From the IMG/VR virus record IMGVR_UViG_3300050120_000361, positions 124,001-188,000 of that record: DNA of 64,000 bases. One strand, given 5' to 3'. This document shows positions 47,065 to 54,769 of this stretch, one piece after another (the stretch's first letter is position 1; each line of letters begins with the position of its first letter). Position numbers and translations under genes: made by a program. Under the pieces are notes generated by a model. It worked only from the letters and a program-made list of their open reading frames with translations. It did no database searches and was not told where the DNA came from. The stretch is from a virus.

Positions 47065-47139
47065 TACGGCACGTCCTAACATTGCCGCTGTTTCAGGATA
47101 TAGATAACATCGATAACACACCAATAACAGATAGATGAC

Positions 47140-47850
47140 ATGGGCGTAAAAGCACAACCACCACAGACGGGCACTCTCAAACTCTCCAATATATGGCAGA
47201 ACCTCAGGCAGCTGATAACAGCGGCCAAGAAGACCGATGTCAAGATGCACTTAAAGCTGCTTGACGGCGCCACGTTCGATAACATGAAGCGTCCCGAGTA
47301 CCAGGCATTCGTGCTGAATACCGCGATTGACCTTTTCATGCTCAGGCCGGGACTGTTCGGATACACGCTGAACGAGATTGAGATTGTCACCGCTGGCGTA
47401 AGGGCCAACAGGCCCAAAACAGTTGCCGACATGAAGCGAAGGCTCGACGGCCAGTACAACGACAATGGGGTGTTCTTCGGCGAGCAGCCGAAGTTCACGT
47501 GGAGGCGCGGCCCAAGGATAGCCGACCAGTCAGCGAGCTTTCCGCCCGAGCGCAGGCCGTACAACTGCTACATAGAGAGCCTGCCCGGATACCACTTCAC
47601 CAAGGACGGCTTCATAGGCGGGTTGTTAAACCACGGCTGGGGCTTCACGAACGTGGGGAACGAGTGGTACAGCTCCATAGACGCATCGCCAAAGAGCATA
47701 TCGTTCGCCAGGATGTTCGAGTTCGGTGACGACAAGGAAGCCCGGAAGAACTTTGAAAAGCTCTTCGTGAGCATAATATACGGCTGGAAGTTCCCAGAGT
47801 TCAGGGAACAGATAATGGCCAAAAAATCACTAATATCATTGAAACTGTAA
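47140..47850 (+). CDS. K-L-S-N-x-W family protein, member E
   Basis: A 236-residue paralogue. The N-terminal module begins at about residue 12 (T-L-K-L-S-N-I-W-Q-N-L) and includes L-F-G-Y-T-L-N-E near residues 72-79 and R-A-N-R-P-K. The C-terminal half has its own globular pattern (G-F-I-G-G-L-L-N-H-G-W-G-F-T-N-V), different from A, B and C. The gene lies between two fibre-like genes, so the family is not confined to one cluster. Confidence 0.6.
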   Translation: MGVKAQPPQTGTLKLSNIWQNLRQLITAAKKTDVKMHLKLLDGATFDNMKRPEYQAFVLNTAIDLFMLRPGLFGYTLNEIEIVTAGVRANRPKTVADMKRRLDGQYNDNGVFFGEQPKFTWRRGPRIADQSASFPPERRPYNCYIESLPGYHFTKDGFIGGLLNHGWGFTNVGNEWYSSIDASPKSISFARMFEFGDDKEARKNFEKLFVSIIYGWKFPEFREQIMAKKSLISLKL

Positions 47851-47854
47851 GGAT

Positions 47855-48880
47855 ATGAATTTAAGGAAATGGCTCCACGGCTTTAACATGATGGGCAACA
47901 AAATATCCAATGTGACTGTGGACGAGCCGACAATAGCCGCCCACCCCGTACCATTGGACTACCTGCAGGAGTCCCAGAACTACGACACTGCAGCGGCTAT
48001 TGCACAGGGCGACTCGCCAGTTATGCCTTGGGCTAAGGGTCTTGGAAACCAGAGCCTTAAACCGCTTCTCGACAAGGTGCTGTTTCCCGTGGTGAACCCG
48101 GTATGGACCGAGCCGGTGTTCACGAGCGTTAAGCTTACGGTTCTCGGCGAGTACTACACGCAATCGGACAAGCACCTTCTGATGACCTCGGTACAGAAGA
48201 GCATGCGCCTGGACTACACCATGGCCGTGAACGACAGGGTGTCGGGCGTTGTTGCGGTCCTCGTGGTCACAAAGGTTGGTGGCGCGCAGCAGTCATTCAA
48301 CAGTACGACAACCAGCGACAGTAACGGAACGGTGAACTTCACGTTCGATTTCGAGAACATTCAGTCCATAGCGCTTACTAAGGTATGGCAGGCTTCATCC
48401 GCCGTGAAGAACGACAACTACGGGAACCCGTACAAGCCAGTGGAGTACAACTCTCCGTACACGTTGAGCTATGACGTCTGGGAGCTGATACAGGACAGGA
48501 ATGTAGTAACGCCTCCGGTCATATACCTGAACATAGGCAACTCCGAGACAGGCTACGATACCGGCCTGTCATCGACCACGAACTACACCGACCTGCTATC
48601 ATGGGCCAAGGACAAGCGCTTCTTCCTGCAGCCCGGAGACTCCAACGCCTACACCATACTGATACCCACCGCCCTCCTGTCGAGCACGAAGCTTTACGGC
48701 ATATTCAACGGGGAGAACATAGAGATAGGCGACGACATGCTGGTGCCGGCGGCAAGCGGCCTGAAGACATTGACACTGAGCTACTTCGGCGCCCAAGTCC
48801 CATACACGGTATGCACGCTGGACTTTGGCTACTTCGCGGCGCAGACAAACCTTGACTTTCAATTCGTAGCATTAGGATAA
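47855..48880 (+). CDS. Fibre-like structural protein
   Basis: A 341-residue protein. The N-terminus (M-M-G-N-K-I-S-N-V-T-V-D, about residues 11-22) resembles a common phage fibre attachment segment in which K-I-x-N-V is followed by a proline and then Y-L/V. The middle contains Ig-like or beta-sandwich units with alternating hydrophobic residues. It starts 5 bases after member E ends. A side-fibre or baseplate-fibre role is likely; the receptor is unknown. Confidence 0.65.
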   Translation: MNLRKWLHGFNMMGNKISNVTVDEPTIAAHPVPLDYLQESQNYDTAAAIAQGDSPVMPWAKGLGNQSLKPLLDKVLFPVVNPVWTEPVFTSVKLTVLGEYYTQSDKHLLMTSVQKSMRLDYTMAVNDRVSGVVAVLVVTKVGGAQQSFNSTTTSDSNGTVNFTFDFENIQSIALTKVWQASSAVKNDNYGNPYKPVEYNSPYTLSYDVWELIQDRNVVTPPVIYLNIGNSETGYDTGLSSTTNYTDLLSWAKDKRFFLQPGDSNAYTILIPTALLSSTKLYGIFNGENIEIGDDMLVPAASGLKTLTLSYFGAQVPYTVCTLDFGYFAAQTNLDFQFVALG

Positions 48881-48884
48881 GACA

Positions 48885-49709
48885 ATGATAAAGAAGCAGA
48901 CCAGAATAGTGTTCAGCAATATAAGGCTGAACCAGAACAGGCCATACGACGACAGGGAGACAATCTCAAGCCTTGCAAACATAGCCACGGAGCTCCCGCT
49001 CGCAGAGAGGTATTCAGGACTGATGTTTTGGGTTACGGACATATCGCAGCTATATTGGTTCGAGGCGGATGTCACAACACCCGTTAACTTCTTCGCATCG
49101 GCGACCTCCACGGTAATACTCGAAGTCACCCAGTCCGACCAGGACTATTCGGGACTGGTTGCCGCCCTGAACTCAACGGGTCCGGAGACCGGAACAGTAA
49201 TAAACGTTTACCCACTCGGCGTTGCCTTCGCCTTTGACGGCACGAACTGGCAGTACGCCTACGGCACCTACACCGCCGACACCGATGCTGAAATACTAAC
49301 GGTGCCTTCAGCGCTGCTTAGGCCTAACACCCGCGCCGTTTCCGGGGGAGCCGCCAAGGTTATAAACGACGCTCTCGGAATAAGCCCCATAGTGACCGTT
49401 ACGGGCTCCGTTCCAGGCTCCTTCAACAGCGGTTACTATCTGGTAAACGGCTCGCTTTACAGGGCAGTCGGAGGCTCCATATACCGCATAAACAACAAGA
49501 CCTACATAAACGGCGCGTTTTCGGCGGGTGCCGGTATAACGAATATTGCCCATAACCTCAACACACCCTATGTTCGCGGGATTATGTGGATAAGTACACT
49601 AAATGAACTCGTGCCGATTTCCCTGAAGTACGTGGACGCGAACACGTCCGCTCTCGACACGAGGGTAGCCGTTTCAGGCGTGACAGTAATAATTTTCGCG
49701 GAAAACTAA
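48885..49709 (+). CDS. Fibre-like structural protein
   Basis: A 274-residue protein starting 5 bases after the previous gene. Residues 20-62 (R-Y-S-G-L-M-F-W-V-T-D, Y-W-F-E) resemble the fibre segment that often precedes a repetitive shaft. The remainder is beta-rich, with Y-Y-L-V-N-G-S-L-Y-R and I-Y-R-I-N-N-K-T-Y. Together with the previous gene it probably forms one fibre system. Confidence 0.6.
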   Translation: MIKKQTRIVFSNIRLNQNRPYDDRETISSLANIATELPLAERYSGLMFWVTDISQLYWFEADVTTPVNFFASATSTVILEVTQSDQDYSGLVAALNSTGPETGTVINVYPLGVAFAFDGTNWQYAYGTYTADTDAEILTVPSALLRPNTRAVSGGAAKVINDALGISPIVTVTGSVPGSFNSGYYLVNGSLYRAVGGSIYRINNKTYINGAFSAGAGITNIAHNLNTPYVRGIMWISTLNELVPISLKYVDANTSALDTRVAVSGVTVIIFAEN

Positions 49710-49725
49710 CTTAAAAACAGAAGCC

Positions 49726-49866
49726 ATGAGCAACGAAGAAAACAAAAACCAGCCGGAAGAGAAAGAAGAGATTGTGTCCCTCAACGAGGACAGCAAGTCC
49801 CACCAGCACGACGCAGCCTCCTACGAGAAGCTGATGAATGAGCAGAAAGCCGAGCAGGCTAAATAA
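49726..49866 (+). CDS. Small acidic protein, 46 residues
   Basis: A short reading frame with an ATG at 49726 and TAA at 49864, following an A-rich leader like those of neighbouring genes. The protein is nearly all Glu, Lys, Asp, Asn and Gln and is predicted helical (starts M-S-N-E-E-N-K-N-Q). It is immediately followed by a terminator, which supports it being the last gene of its transcript. No function can be assigned. Confidence 0.6.
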   Translation: MSNEENKNQPEEKEEIVSLNEDSKSHQHDAASYEKLMNEQKAEQAK

Positions 49867-49892
49867 GGCAAACCCACCCCAATAAATCCAGG

Positions 49893-49920
49893 AAGGCGCC
49901 GCAGTGATGCGTCGCCTTTT
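49893..49920 (+). terminator. Intrinsic terminator before the DNA polymerase gene
   Basis: An 11-position stem with one mismatch (AAGGCGCCGCA paired with TGCGTCGCCTT), a GTGA loop and TTTT at the 3' end. It separates the fibre genes from the replication genes. Confidence 0.85.
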
Positions 49921-49941
49921 GATGGTTAAAAACACCGCTGA

Positions 49942-51474
49942 ATGCTGATAGACTACACCCAAAAGAAGGATAGCATTGAAATCTCCTACGTCAATGAGGC
50001 TAAGAACATTGTGGTGGAGAACCTCCCGCTCAAGAAGGGCTATTACAGGTACGTGGCCTGTGAGGATTGGGACAGGGACAGGATTGAGGGGCTTCGCTCA
50101 TTCAAGGCTAACAGCGCCATAAAGAGGGAGCCGGCCAAGTACTTCCAGAACCACAACATAAACGAGTTCTTCACAAGGGACCTGCGCGACGACTACCCAG
50201 AGGTGTACGAGCGCACCTCGCAGCTGAACGTTCCGAACCCGTACTCGGTCGACATAGAGACGGAGATAACCGACAAGTACGGGTACTCCACGCCGGAACG
50301 GGCCGAAAACCGCATACTGTCCATAGCCATAACCGACATCAACCTTAACTCCATACTCTTCATACTCAAGAACCCGAACCAGCCGACATTCGGCGAAAGC
50401 GACAGGCTTGAGATAAGGGGGGTTATAATGAACGCGCTCGGCGCGAGCTTCGCCAACAAGTACGACTACGAGTTCGACATTAGGGTGTTCGACACGGAGG
50501 GGGAGATGCTCAGCGTATTCGCGGAGTGCGTCAACAAGTACTTCCACAGCATGATAGGCTGGAACATTGAGCTTTTCGATTGGGTTTGGATAATCAACAG
50601 GATGGAGAAGAACGGAATAGACCTGCGCAAGATGTCGCCAACCTTTAGGAAGATAACCAAGCGCTTCAAGCGCAAGGACGGAACAGAGGTGAAGGTAGAC
50701 TTTCCGGCGCACAGGCCGGTCATAGACTATATGGACCAGTTCAAGGGAAGTCTCATCTACAACAACCTCGGCTCCTACTCGCTGGACTTCGTTTCAGAGC
50801 TGATACTCAAGCTGAAGAAGGTGATGTACGACGGCAACCTGCGCAAGCTGTACAACGAGCAGTACAACAGGTTCTGCGGTTACGCCTTCATGGACACCAT
50901 ACTCGTTATGCTGAACCACAAGGCCACCAACCTATACAACGTGGACTTCTTCGAGTCTTACTTCAACAACATACCGTACGCGAAGATAAGCCAGAACGCC
51001 ATATCCGAAGCACTCGTTTACAATGAGCTGCGCCCAGAGGGGATATTCCTTCTCTCGTCCGAATTCAATACGCCAGTGAAGCGCAAGTACAAGGGCGGTT
51101 ACGTGAAGACGCCTACAAAGAAGCAGATACTCGCCGGGGCGGGGCTCGACTTCAGCGGGCTCTACCCGAACAGCATGATTTCCATGTACCTGTCCCCGGA
51201 CGGAAAGGTGGACTCCATAGAGATAGACGAGGACACGTGGGAGCCGCTCAACGACCGAGAGATGCAGAAGTGGCTGAAGTACAAGGAAATGGGCTACACG
51301 CTGACTCCAATGGGCAGGATATACGACGGCACCACCGACAAGCTCTTCGTGCGCATTGAGAAGAAGCTCATAGCCCAGCGCAAGATATTCAAGGGGCACG
51401 CCGAGGACATCTACCTGAACATAACTCCCAAGCTCGAGAAGCTCATAGCCAAGAAGAAATTGGAACTCGCATAA
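49942..51474 (+). CDS. DNA polymerase, family B, N-terminal half (split gp43-like)
   Basis: A 510-residue protein carrying the exonuclease and the first polymerase motif. Exo I is D104-I-E106, Exo II is N208-I-E-L-F-D213, and Exo III is Y279-S-L-D282. Motif A is D403-F-S-G-L-Y-P409. It stops shortly after a helix (about 465-510) that should be the first fingers helix. Motifs B and C are missing and are found in the gene at 53486. Together the halves have 933 residues, against 898 in T4 gp43. The two proteins presumably assemble into one replicative polymerase. Confidence 0.9.
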   Translation: MLIDYTQKKDSIEISYVNEAKNIVVENLPLKKGYYRYVACEDWDRDRIEGLRSFKANSAIKREPAKYFQNHNINEFFTRDLRDDYPEVYERTSQLNVPNPYSVDIETEITDKYGYSTPERAENRILSIAITDINLNSILFILKNPNQPTFGESDRLEIRGVIMNALGASFANKYDYEFDIRVFDTEGEMLSVFAECVNKYFHSMIGWNIELFDWVWIINRMEKNGIDLRKMSPTFRKITKRFKRKDGTEVKVDFPAHRPVIDYMDQFKGSLIYNNLGSYSLDFVSELILKLKKVMYDGNLRKLYNEQYNRFCGYAFMDTILVMLNHKATNLYNVDFFESYFNNIPYAKISQNAISEALVYNELRPEGIFLLSSEFNTPVKRKYKGGYVKTPTKKQILAGAGLDFSGLYPNSMISMYLSPDGKVDSIEIDEDTWEPLNDREMQKWLKYKEMGYTLTPMGRIYDGTTDKLFVRIEKKLIAQRKIFKGHAEDIYLNITPKLEKLIAKKKLELA

Positions 51475-51513
51475 ACAAACAAATCATTCAAACCATAAAA
51501 GCAAAAATTCATC

Positions 51514-52377
51514 ATGTCACAGGAACAGACAACACCAGAACAAACAGCAGGAGCGCAGCCAGCGGCTCCGGAACAGACATCAAACATCCAGGAAAGCGTA
51601 GACAAGACCTTCCAGCAAATGGGCGCAGTTACCGACGACGTGCTCGGCACGGCGGAGGCCGACATAGCGTCGCAGAACCAACAGCCTCCTGCGCCGGAAC
51701 CAGCCGCAGAGAATGCCGCTGCGGAACCAACGCCTGAGCCAGCTTCGGAAACTATAACTGAGCCTGCTCCTGAGCCAGCACCGGAAACTATAACTGAGCC
51801 TGCGCCTGCACCGGAACCAGCGCCTGAAACTATAACTGAGCCTGCGCCTGAAACTATAACTGAGCCAGCGCCTGAAACTATAACTGAGCCTGCGCCTGAG
51901 CCTGAAACCCAGCCAGGTGATGACGCAAACGACTTAGGCGGAGACAATTCGGGTAATGAAGCCGGTGAAGACGTTGATGCCGACACCGACCCGGGCAGTT
52001 CAAATACGGCCGCTCCTGAAACCAACCTTCCGCCCGCCACAACAGGAGACGAAGATGAAGACCAAACCCGAGACGAAAGCCTTATCGAGCGCGCAGAGGA
52101 TTGGGTTGAGGACAAGTTCGAAAAGCTTAAGGAGGAAGGCGAGGAGTTCTACGCGAAGGTTAAGGCAATCGTGGAAGAAAACCACTTCTTCTCTAATCTG
52201 TCATGCGGCGCCTGGTTCAAGAAGGCAGAGATAACCGTTGAGGACCTTCTCGGCTTCCACAAGGAATTCTCAGCCGAGGGCGCGCAGAACGAGAACCATC
52301 AAATACTCCTTGACACAATAGCTACCAAAGCCCCTGCGCCTGACGCCGAGACTGAAGAGGACGACGCCACCAAATAA
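51514..52377 (+). CDS. Pro/Glu/Thr repeat protein with helical C-terminal domain
   Basis: A 287-residue protein. Residues 55-130 are built of repeats of E-T-I-T-E-P-A-P and variants, a flexible, negatively charged linker. The C-terminal part (about 180-275) is a helical domain with E-D-W-V-E-D-K-F, an F-F-S-N-L-S-C-G-A-W-F-K-K segment and a helix ending in L-D-T-I. The repeat is matched at DNA level by five 17-base copies. No family is recognised. It lies in the gap between the two polymerase halves, ahead of the clamp, and a strong terminator follows its stop. Confidence 0.6.
   Translation: MSQEQTTPEQTAGAQPAAPEQTSNIQESVDKTFQQMGAVTDDVLGTAEADIASQNQQPPAPEPAAENAAAEPTPEPASETITEPAPEPAPETITEPAPAPEPAPETITEPAPETITEPAPETITEPAPEPETQPGDDANDLGGDNSGNEAGEDVDADTDPGSSNTAAPETNLPPATTGDEDEDQTRDESLIERAEDWVEDKFEKLKEEGEEFYAKVKAIVEENHFFSNLSCGAWFKKAEITVEDLLGFHKEFSAEGAQNENHQILLDTIATKAPAPDAETEEDDATK
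51748..51890 (+). repeat. Tandem DNA repeat, five copies of a 17-base core
   Basis: The 17-base core GAAACTATAACTGAGCC appears exactly at 51748, 51784, 51826, 51850 and 51874. The last three copies are spaced by 24 bases; the first gaps are 36 and 42. All spacings are multiples of 3, so the reading frame is kept. It encodes E-T-I-T-E-P-A-P units and could change copy number by slippage. Confidence 0.9.
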
Positions 52378-52402
52378 CATTCACCACCATACAATAACCT
52401 TA

Positions 52403-52434
52403 CAAGGCGCGGGCAGGTACCGCGCCTTGTTTTT
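52403..52434 (+). terminator. Intrinsic terminator
   Basis: A 10-bp perfect stem (CAAGGCGCGG with CCGCGCCTTG), a 7-base loop and a T5 run. It lies between the Pro/Glu repeat gene and the sliding clamp gene, so the clamp needs its own promoter. Confidence 0.9.
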
Positions 52435-52465
52435 CCAAAGAACAGTGTAAACGTACCGCAACCGT

Positions 52466-53443
52466 ATGGATAACAATAACATAATAATAAAGAACTTCAA
52501 CCTCTCGCAATTCTCAAGGCTTCTCAACCAGTCCCTGCAGGTTACAAACCAGATAATGATGGAGTTCCGCGACGGCCTTCTCAAGTCCTGCTCGTTCTCT
52601 TCAACCAAGTCATTCGTCAAGCTTTGGACCATACCCATGGAGACGCTGATAGTGGTGGACGAGGCCCAGAAGGAGATGTTCGACGTTGAGGCCGCCAAGC
52701 GTGAATTCGCCGAACTGAACTTCAACTTCTACATACTCAAGGGGGACCTTTTCAAGAAGTTCATAAGCGTGCACAATCAGGAGAACGTTGACATAGAGTT
52801 CACGATAGCAATAGTGGAGGGCAAGAAGCAGGCGAGCTCCCTGACAATATCGGGAAAGAGCGAGCAGGGCTCGGCGCTTAAGACTACTTTCATCCTGACC
52901 ACGGAGGAGCTAATACTAAACAAGGTGTCCGACTATCAGTCGATACTCCAGCAGTGCTCCCCAGACCCCGACATGATGGAGATAATGTTCGTTGACGAGC
53001 AGATACAGGAGATAAAGGGCCTCATACGCAAGCTGCACAAATCGGTGAGCGACAACTCCAAGTACCTAACATTCACTGTGGACCACAAGTGCATTCGCGT
53101 AAATGACAAGGTTTTCAATGTGGAGTACCCGCTAAACAAGGAAATGATTGAGAAGAACACCATTAAGGGCAAGCTGCTCAGGGAGGGTGAGACTCTTTCA
53201 TTCAATATACTGAAGGGCGACTTCATCATAACAGGCGACCACACCTTCAACTTCTTCACATCCCACGACAGCGAGAAGGTAATAATACTCGGCAAGTACG
53301 GCAAGGCGATAATCCTGTGCCTGACAACAAAGGTCAGCGAGACACGCGACAGTTTGTCCTCCGCATCCGACGACATGCTCGGCGATTTGGACCTGAACGA
53401 GTACGGCTTCGATATACTCGAGGACAACCAGAGCTACGCCTGA
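52466..53443 (+). CDS. Sliding clamp (gp45-like processivity factor)
   Basis: A 325-residue protein longer than T4 gp45 (228) but of the same style. It has an N-terminal strand/helix pair with I-K-N-F-N-L-S-Q-F, a helix ending in M-M-E-F-R-D-G-L, a strand with S-F-V-K-L-W-T-I, and repeated strand-turn pairs to residue 290. An acidic tail with D-D-M-L-G-D-L-D-L-N-E follows. Its place between the polymerase halves fits a processivity ring. In T4-type phages the clamp also activates late transcription with a gp55-type sigma factor. It is not a close match to bacterial DnaN. Confidence 0.75.
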   Translation: MDNNNIIIKNFNLSQFSRLLNQSLQVTNQIMMEFRDGLLKSCSFSSTKSFVKLWTIPMETLIVVDEAQKEMFDVEAAKREFAELNFNFYILKGDLFKKFISVHNQENVDIEFTIAIVEGKKQASSLTISGKSEQGSALKTTFILTTEELILNKVSDYQSILQQCSPDPDMMEIMFVDEQIQEIKGLIRKLHKSVSDNSKYLTFTVDHKCIRVNDKVFNVEYPLNKEMIEKNTIKGKLLREGETLSFNILKGDFIITGDHTFNFFTSHDSEKVIILGKYGKAIILCLTTKVSETRDSLSSASDDMLGDLDLNEYGFDILEDNQSYA

Positions 53444-53485
53444 TAGGGCTGGCGGATAACACTGATAACAACACAATAATGGAAA

Positions 53486-54757
53486 ATGTCGCAAAACCAA
53501 TTCTCACAAAGATACCTTGAACTCAAAAAACTCACAGATGATGATGAATACCTCGACAGGCTGAGCGTTGACGAGCTTACCAAACTGTTGGCCGAAACGG
53601 AGGCCACCAGACAAGAGTACAAGAACTTGGAGCTTATAGTGAAGCGTGACGCGAACTCGCTCTACGGCACTGCGGCTTCCATATACTTCTCCTTGGGTGA
53701 CTTCGACCTGGCAGAGGACATCACAACGGTTGGGAGCTGGCACTACACCCGCCTTGTGGACAGGGCCATAAACAACTTCTTCAAGGCCTGGGGCGAAGAG
53801 GAGCTCGCGAAGGTTCAGGAATTCTACCCGCAGGTAAGCGAGCTTAAGAGGTTCACCCAATACGTGCCTGACAGCGTGAACGACATATGCGTCTACGGCG
53901 ACACGGACTCGAGGTACATGGACATAGGCATGGTTTACCAGCTTATGGGTATTGAGCTCCCCAGGTACGATGCCGAAGGCGACAGGGAACTTTCGGATTT
54001 TGTGCTGTTCCTGATGGATAATTTCATAAACGCCCTGATAAAGAAAACCATAGGCGACGACATAGATAAGCGGAACGGAAATCCGGGCTATTTGAAGATG
54101 ACGCACGAACGTACCACGAGAAAGGGCGTTTTCCAGGCCAAAAAGAAATACGTGCTCGCTGACATATACAAGGACGGTAAGTTCCTTGACAAGCCGACCC
54201 TTAAGGAGGTTGGCGTCGAGCTGCGTAAGGGCGAGCTCAATGGAAGAATAAAGAAAATCATACGCACATTAATTGAGAAGTTCATGCTCAAGGGCTATGA
54301 TGTGGTCATGCTCCGCAACGAAACGGTGAAGATAATCGACTACATCAAGATGCGCAAGGAGAAGGACTGCATCTACAGGATAACGGCTGTCAGCGGCCTG
54401 CAGGGCGTAGTCAAAAACGAGAAGAACGTTTGGGTGTGCCCGAACAAGAGCCATTTCCAGATTAAGGTGGCCCTCTCCTGGTACAACTTCGTAGAGAAGA
54501 ACAACCTGTGGGACGAGTACAAGCCGCCTTTCGAGGGCCAGAAGATGAACTTCTACTACGGCAGGGACGCGCAGGTGATAGCTGTTCCGGACGATATAGA
54601 CATAACTAAGGTTCCTTTCCTGCCCGAACCGGACTGGAACCTAATGCTAAACGCGATTTTAATCAAACCGCTCCTAAGATACATATACGAGGACAAAAAA
54701 GTGTCCGTGGAGGACATAGAGAATTTCCTACTCAACATAAAGCAATTGAAATTTTAA
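53486..54757 (+). CDS. DNA polymerase, family B, C-terminal half (split gp43-like)
   Basis: A 423-residue protein with the remaining polymerase motifs. Motif B is K53-R-D-A-N57-S-L-Y-G61. Motif C is Y137-G-D-T-D-S142, with the catalytic aspartates. A palm/thumb basic segment (F-Q-A-K-K-K-Y-V-L) starts near residue 210. It begins with about 50 residues of helix that should be the second fingers helix, so the cut lies inside the fingers. The start ATG at 53486 gives M-S-Q-N-Q-F. It ends with a hydrophobic segment (F-L-L-N-I-K-Q-L-K-F) that could bind the clamp (inference). Confidence 0.9.
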   Translation: MSQNQFSQRYLELKKLTDDDEYLDRLSVDELTKLLAETEATRQEYKNLELIVKRDANSLYGTAASIYFSLGDFDLAEDITTVGSWHYTRLVDRAINNFFKAWGEEELAKVQEFYPQVSELKRFTQYVPDSVNDICVYGDTDSRYMDIGMVYQLMGIELPRYDAEGDRELSDFVLFLMDNFINALIKKTIGDDIDKRNGNPGYLKMTHERTTRKGVFQAKKKYVLADIYKDGKFLDKPTLKEVGVELRKGELNGRIKKIIRTLIEKFMLKGYDVVMLRNETVKIIDYIKMRKEKDCIYRITAVSGLQGVVKNEKNVWVCPNKSHFQIKVALSWYNFVEKNNLWDEYKPPFEGQKMNFYYGRDAQVIAVPDDIDITKVPFLPEPDWNLMLNAILIKPLLRYIYEDKKVSVEDIENFLLNIKQLKF

Positions 54758-54769
54758 GAAACAACATAA

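Noticed and set aside
51411-52115. 234-residue Ser/Gly-rich - strand frame
   Set aside because: It is the reverse shadow of the Pro/Glu repeat gene; its serine/glycine/valine repeats are produced by the + strand repeat.
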